The position numbers and the translations under genes are program-made. Positions 5,170 to 5,504 of a stretch of DNA of 5,504 bases are shown piece by piece (position 1 is the stretch's first letter; the number at the start of each line of letters is the position of its first letter). The notes beneath the pieces were generated by a model. The model made no database searches. It had not been told where the DNA came from and saw only the letters and a list, made by a program, of their open reading frames with translations. Origin of the DNA: Gammaproteobacteria bacterium (GTDB taxonomy: Bacteria; Pseudomonadota; Gammaproteobacteria; SZUA-229); NCBI GenBank assembly GCA_015484935.1, contig WFUQ01000179.1, positions 1 through 5,504 on the forward strand, given 5' to 3'.

Positions 5170-5201
5170 ATAGCCGGACCCCCCCATCCGGCTATTTTTT
5201 T
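5170..5201 (+). terminator. Rho-independent terminator after folA
   Basis: A perfect 9-bp stem, ATAGCCGGA (5170-5178) with TCCGGCTAT (5187-5195), with an 8-base loop of seven C and one A, is followed by an uninterrupted run of T (5195-5201). It ends + strand transcription from folA, 91 bases after the folA stop. In the opposite direction the stem is followed by TATTCAGG rather than a T run, so it is one-directional and would not serve apaH well. Confidence 0.92.
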
Positions 5202-5202
5202 G

Positions 5203-5504
5203 TCACGGTTTTGCCTGCTGGTCGCAGTCGAGATCGAAGCGTTCCAGCGAGCCGTCATCGATACGTAATGCAGTCAGCTTGCCACCCCACAGACAGCCGG
5301 AATCAATAGGATAAACATTGTGATATCGCCTGTCGGTCAGCGCGAGTGTTGACCAGTGACCAAAGATGATCCGGTCATCCTTGGTCACCCGGTCCGGGAT
5401 GTCGAACCACGGGGTGAGCTGTCTGTTGGCGTCGGGTGAGCCTTTCGCACTGAGTACAGGTTTGCCCTCATCATTGAAGAAGCGCAGTCGGGTCAGTATG
5501 TTGG
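5203..5504 (-). CDS. apaH: Diadenosine tetraphosphatase ApaH, C-terminal part
   Basis: The minus-strand frame runs in from the right edge and stops at 5205-5203 (TGA), showing the last 99 residues. They align with the end of E. coli ApaH: NILTRLRFF (E. coli has a TRMRY stretch), LTPWFDIPDRV, IIFGHWSTL with the conserved GHW histidine, and YPIDSGCLWGGKLTALR. ApaH is a symmetric Ap4A hydrolase of the metallophosphoesterase family that releases two ADP and controls dinucleoside polyphosphate levels. The N-terminal metal-binding motifs lie outside the window. The tail after ALRIDDG is short and unlike E. coli. The gene converges on folA, the same arrangement as in E. coli, and its stop is only two bases beyond the T run of the folA terminator. 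Confidence 0.95.
   Translation of the reverse strand, partial: NILTRLRFFNDEGKPVLSAKGSPDANRQLTPWFDIPDRVTKDDRIIFGHWSTLALTDRRYHNVYPIDSGCLWGGKLTALRIDDGSLERFDLDCDQQAKP

Noticed and set aside
5109..5309. 66-codon + strand frame across the terminator and apaH
   Set aside because: It runs through the intrinsic terminator and is antisense to apaH; a chance frame.

Overview
The window looks like chromosomal DNA of a gammaproteobacterium of roughly 50% G+C, probably one with a branched, cytochrome c-rich respiratory chain. The reasons are the block lgt, thyA, folA followed by a convergent apaH (lgt-thyA and folA-apaH adjacency is familiar from Escherichia coli and relatives), close matches to the E. 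coli proteins, and membrane-anchored monoheme cytochromes c. Genus cannot be decided from the sequence.

Left part (1-2526, all +): the tail of an unidentified membrane protein, then two related N-terminally anchored monoheme cytochromes c (140-595 and 813-1247) with a 53-residue CcoS-like membrane protein between them (613-774), a 40-residue single-span protein (1328-1450), a thioredoxin-fold lipoprotein with a CTMC active site (1616-2125) and a two-span membrane protein with a signal peptide (2137-2526). Spacing is tight up to 1247, looser around 1451-1615. The set resembles the accessory part of a heme-copper oxidase or nitric oxide reductase locus whose catalytic subunit would lie upstream of the window, but no catalytic subunit is visible here.

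Middle part (2604-5079, all +): lgt (prolipoprotein diacylglyceryl transferase), thyA (thymidylate synthase) and folA (dihydrofolate reductase). ThyA turns methylene-THF into dihydrofolate and FolA regenerates THF, so the last two are a metabolic pair. Two copies of a 160-170 bp imperfect palindromic element sit on either side of thyA (3384-3554 and 4405-4563). The first supplies the last codons and stop of lgt and ends just before a TATAAT box placed so that thyA mRNA could be leaderless.

Right end (5080-5504): a short region after folA holds a strong Shine-Dalgarno with a possible 16-codon ORF, two mutually exclusive hairpins and a clear intrinsic terminator (5170-5201). apaH runs towards it on the minus strand and is cut by the window edge. 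No RNA genes, CRISPR arrays, insertion sequences or gene-free stretches over 300 bases were seen.
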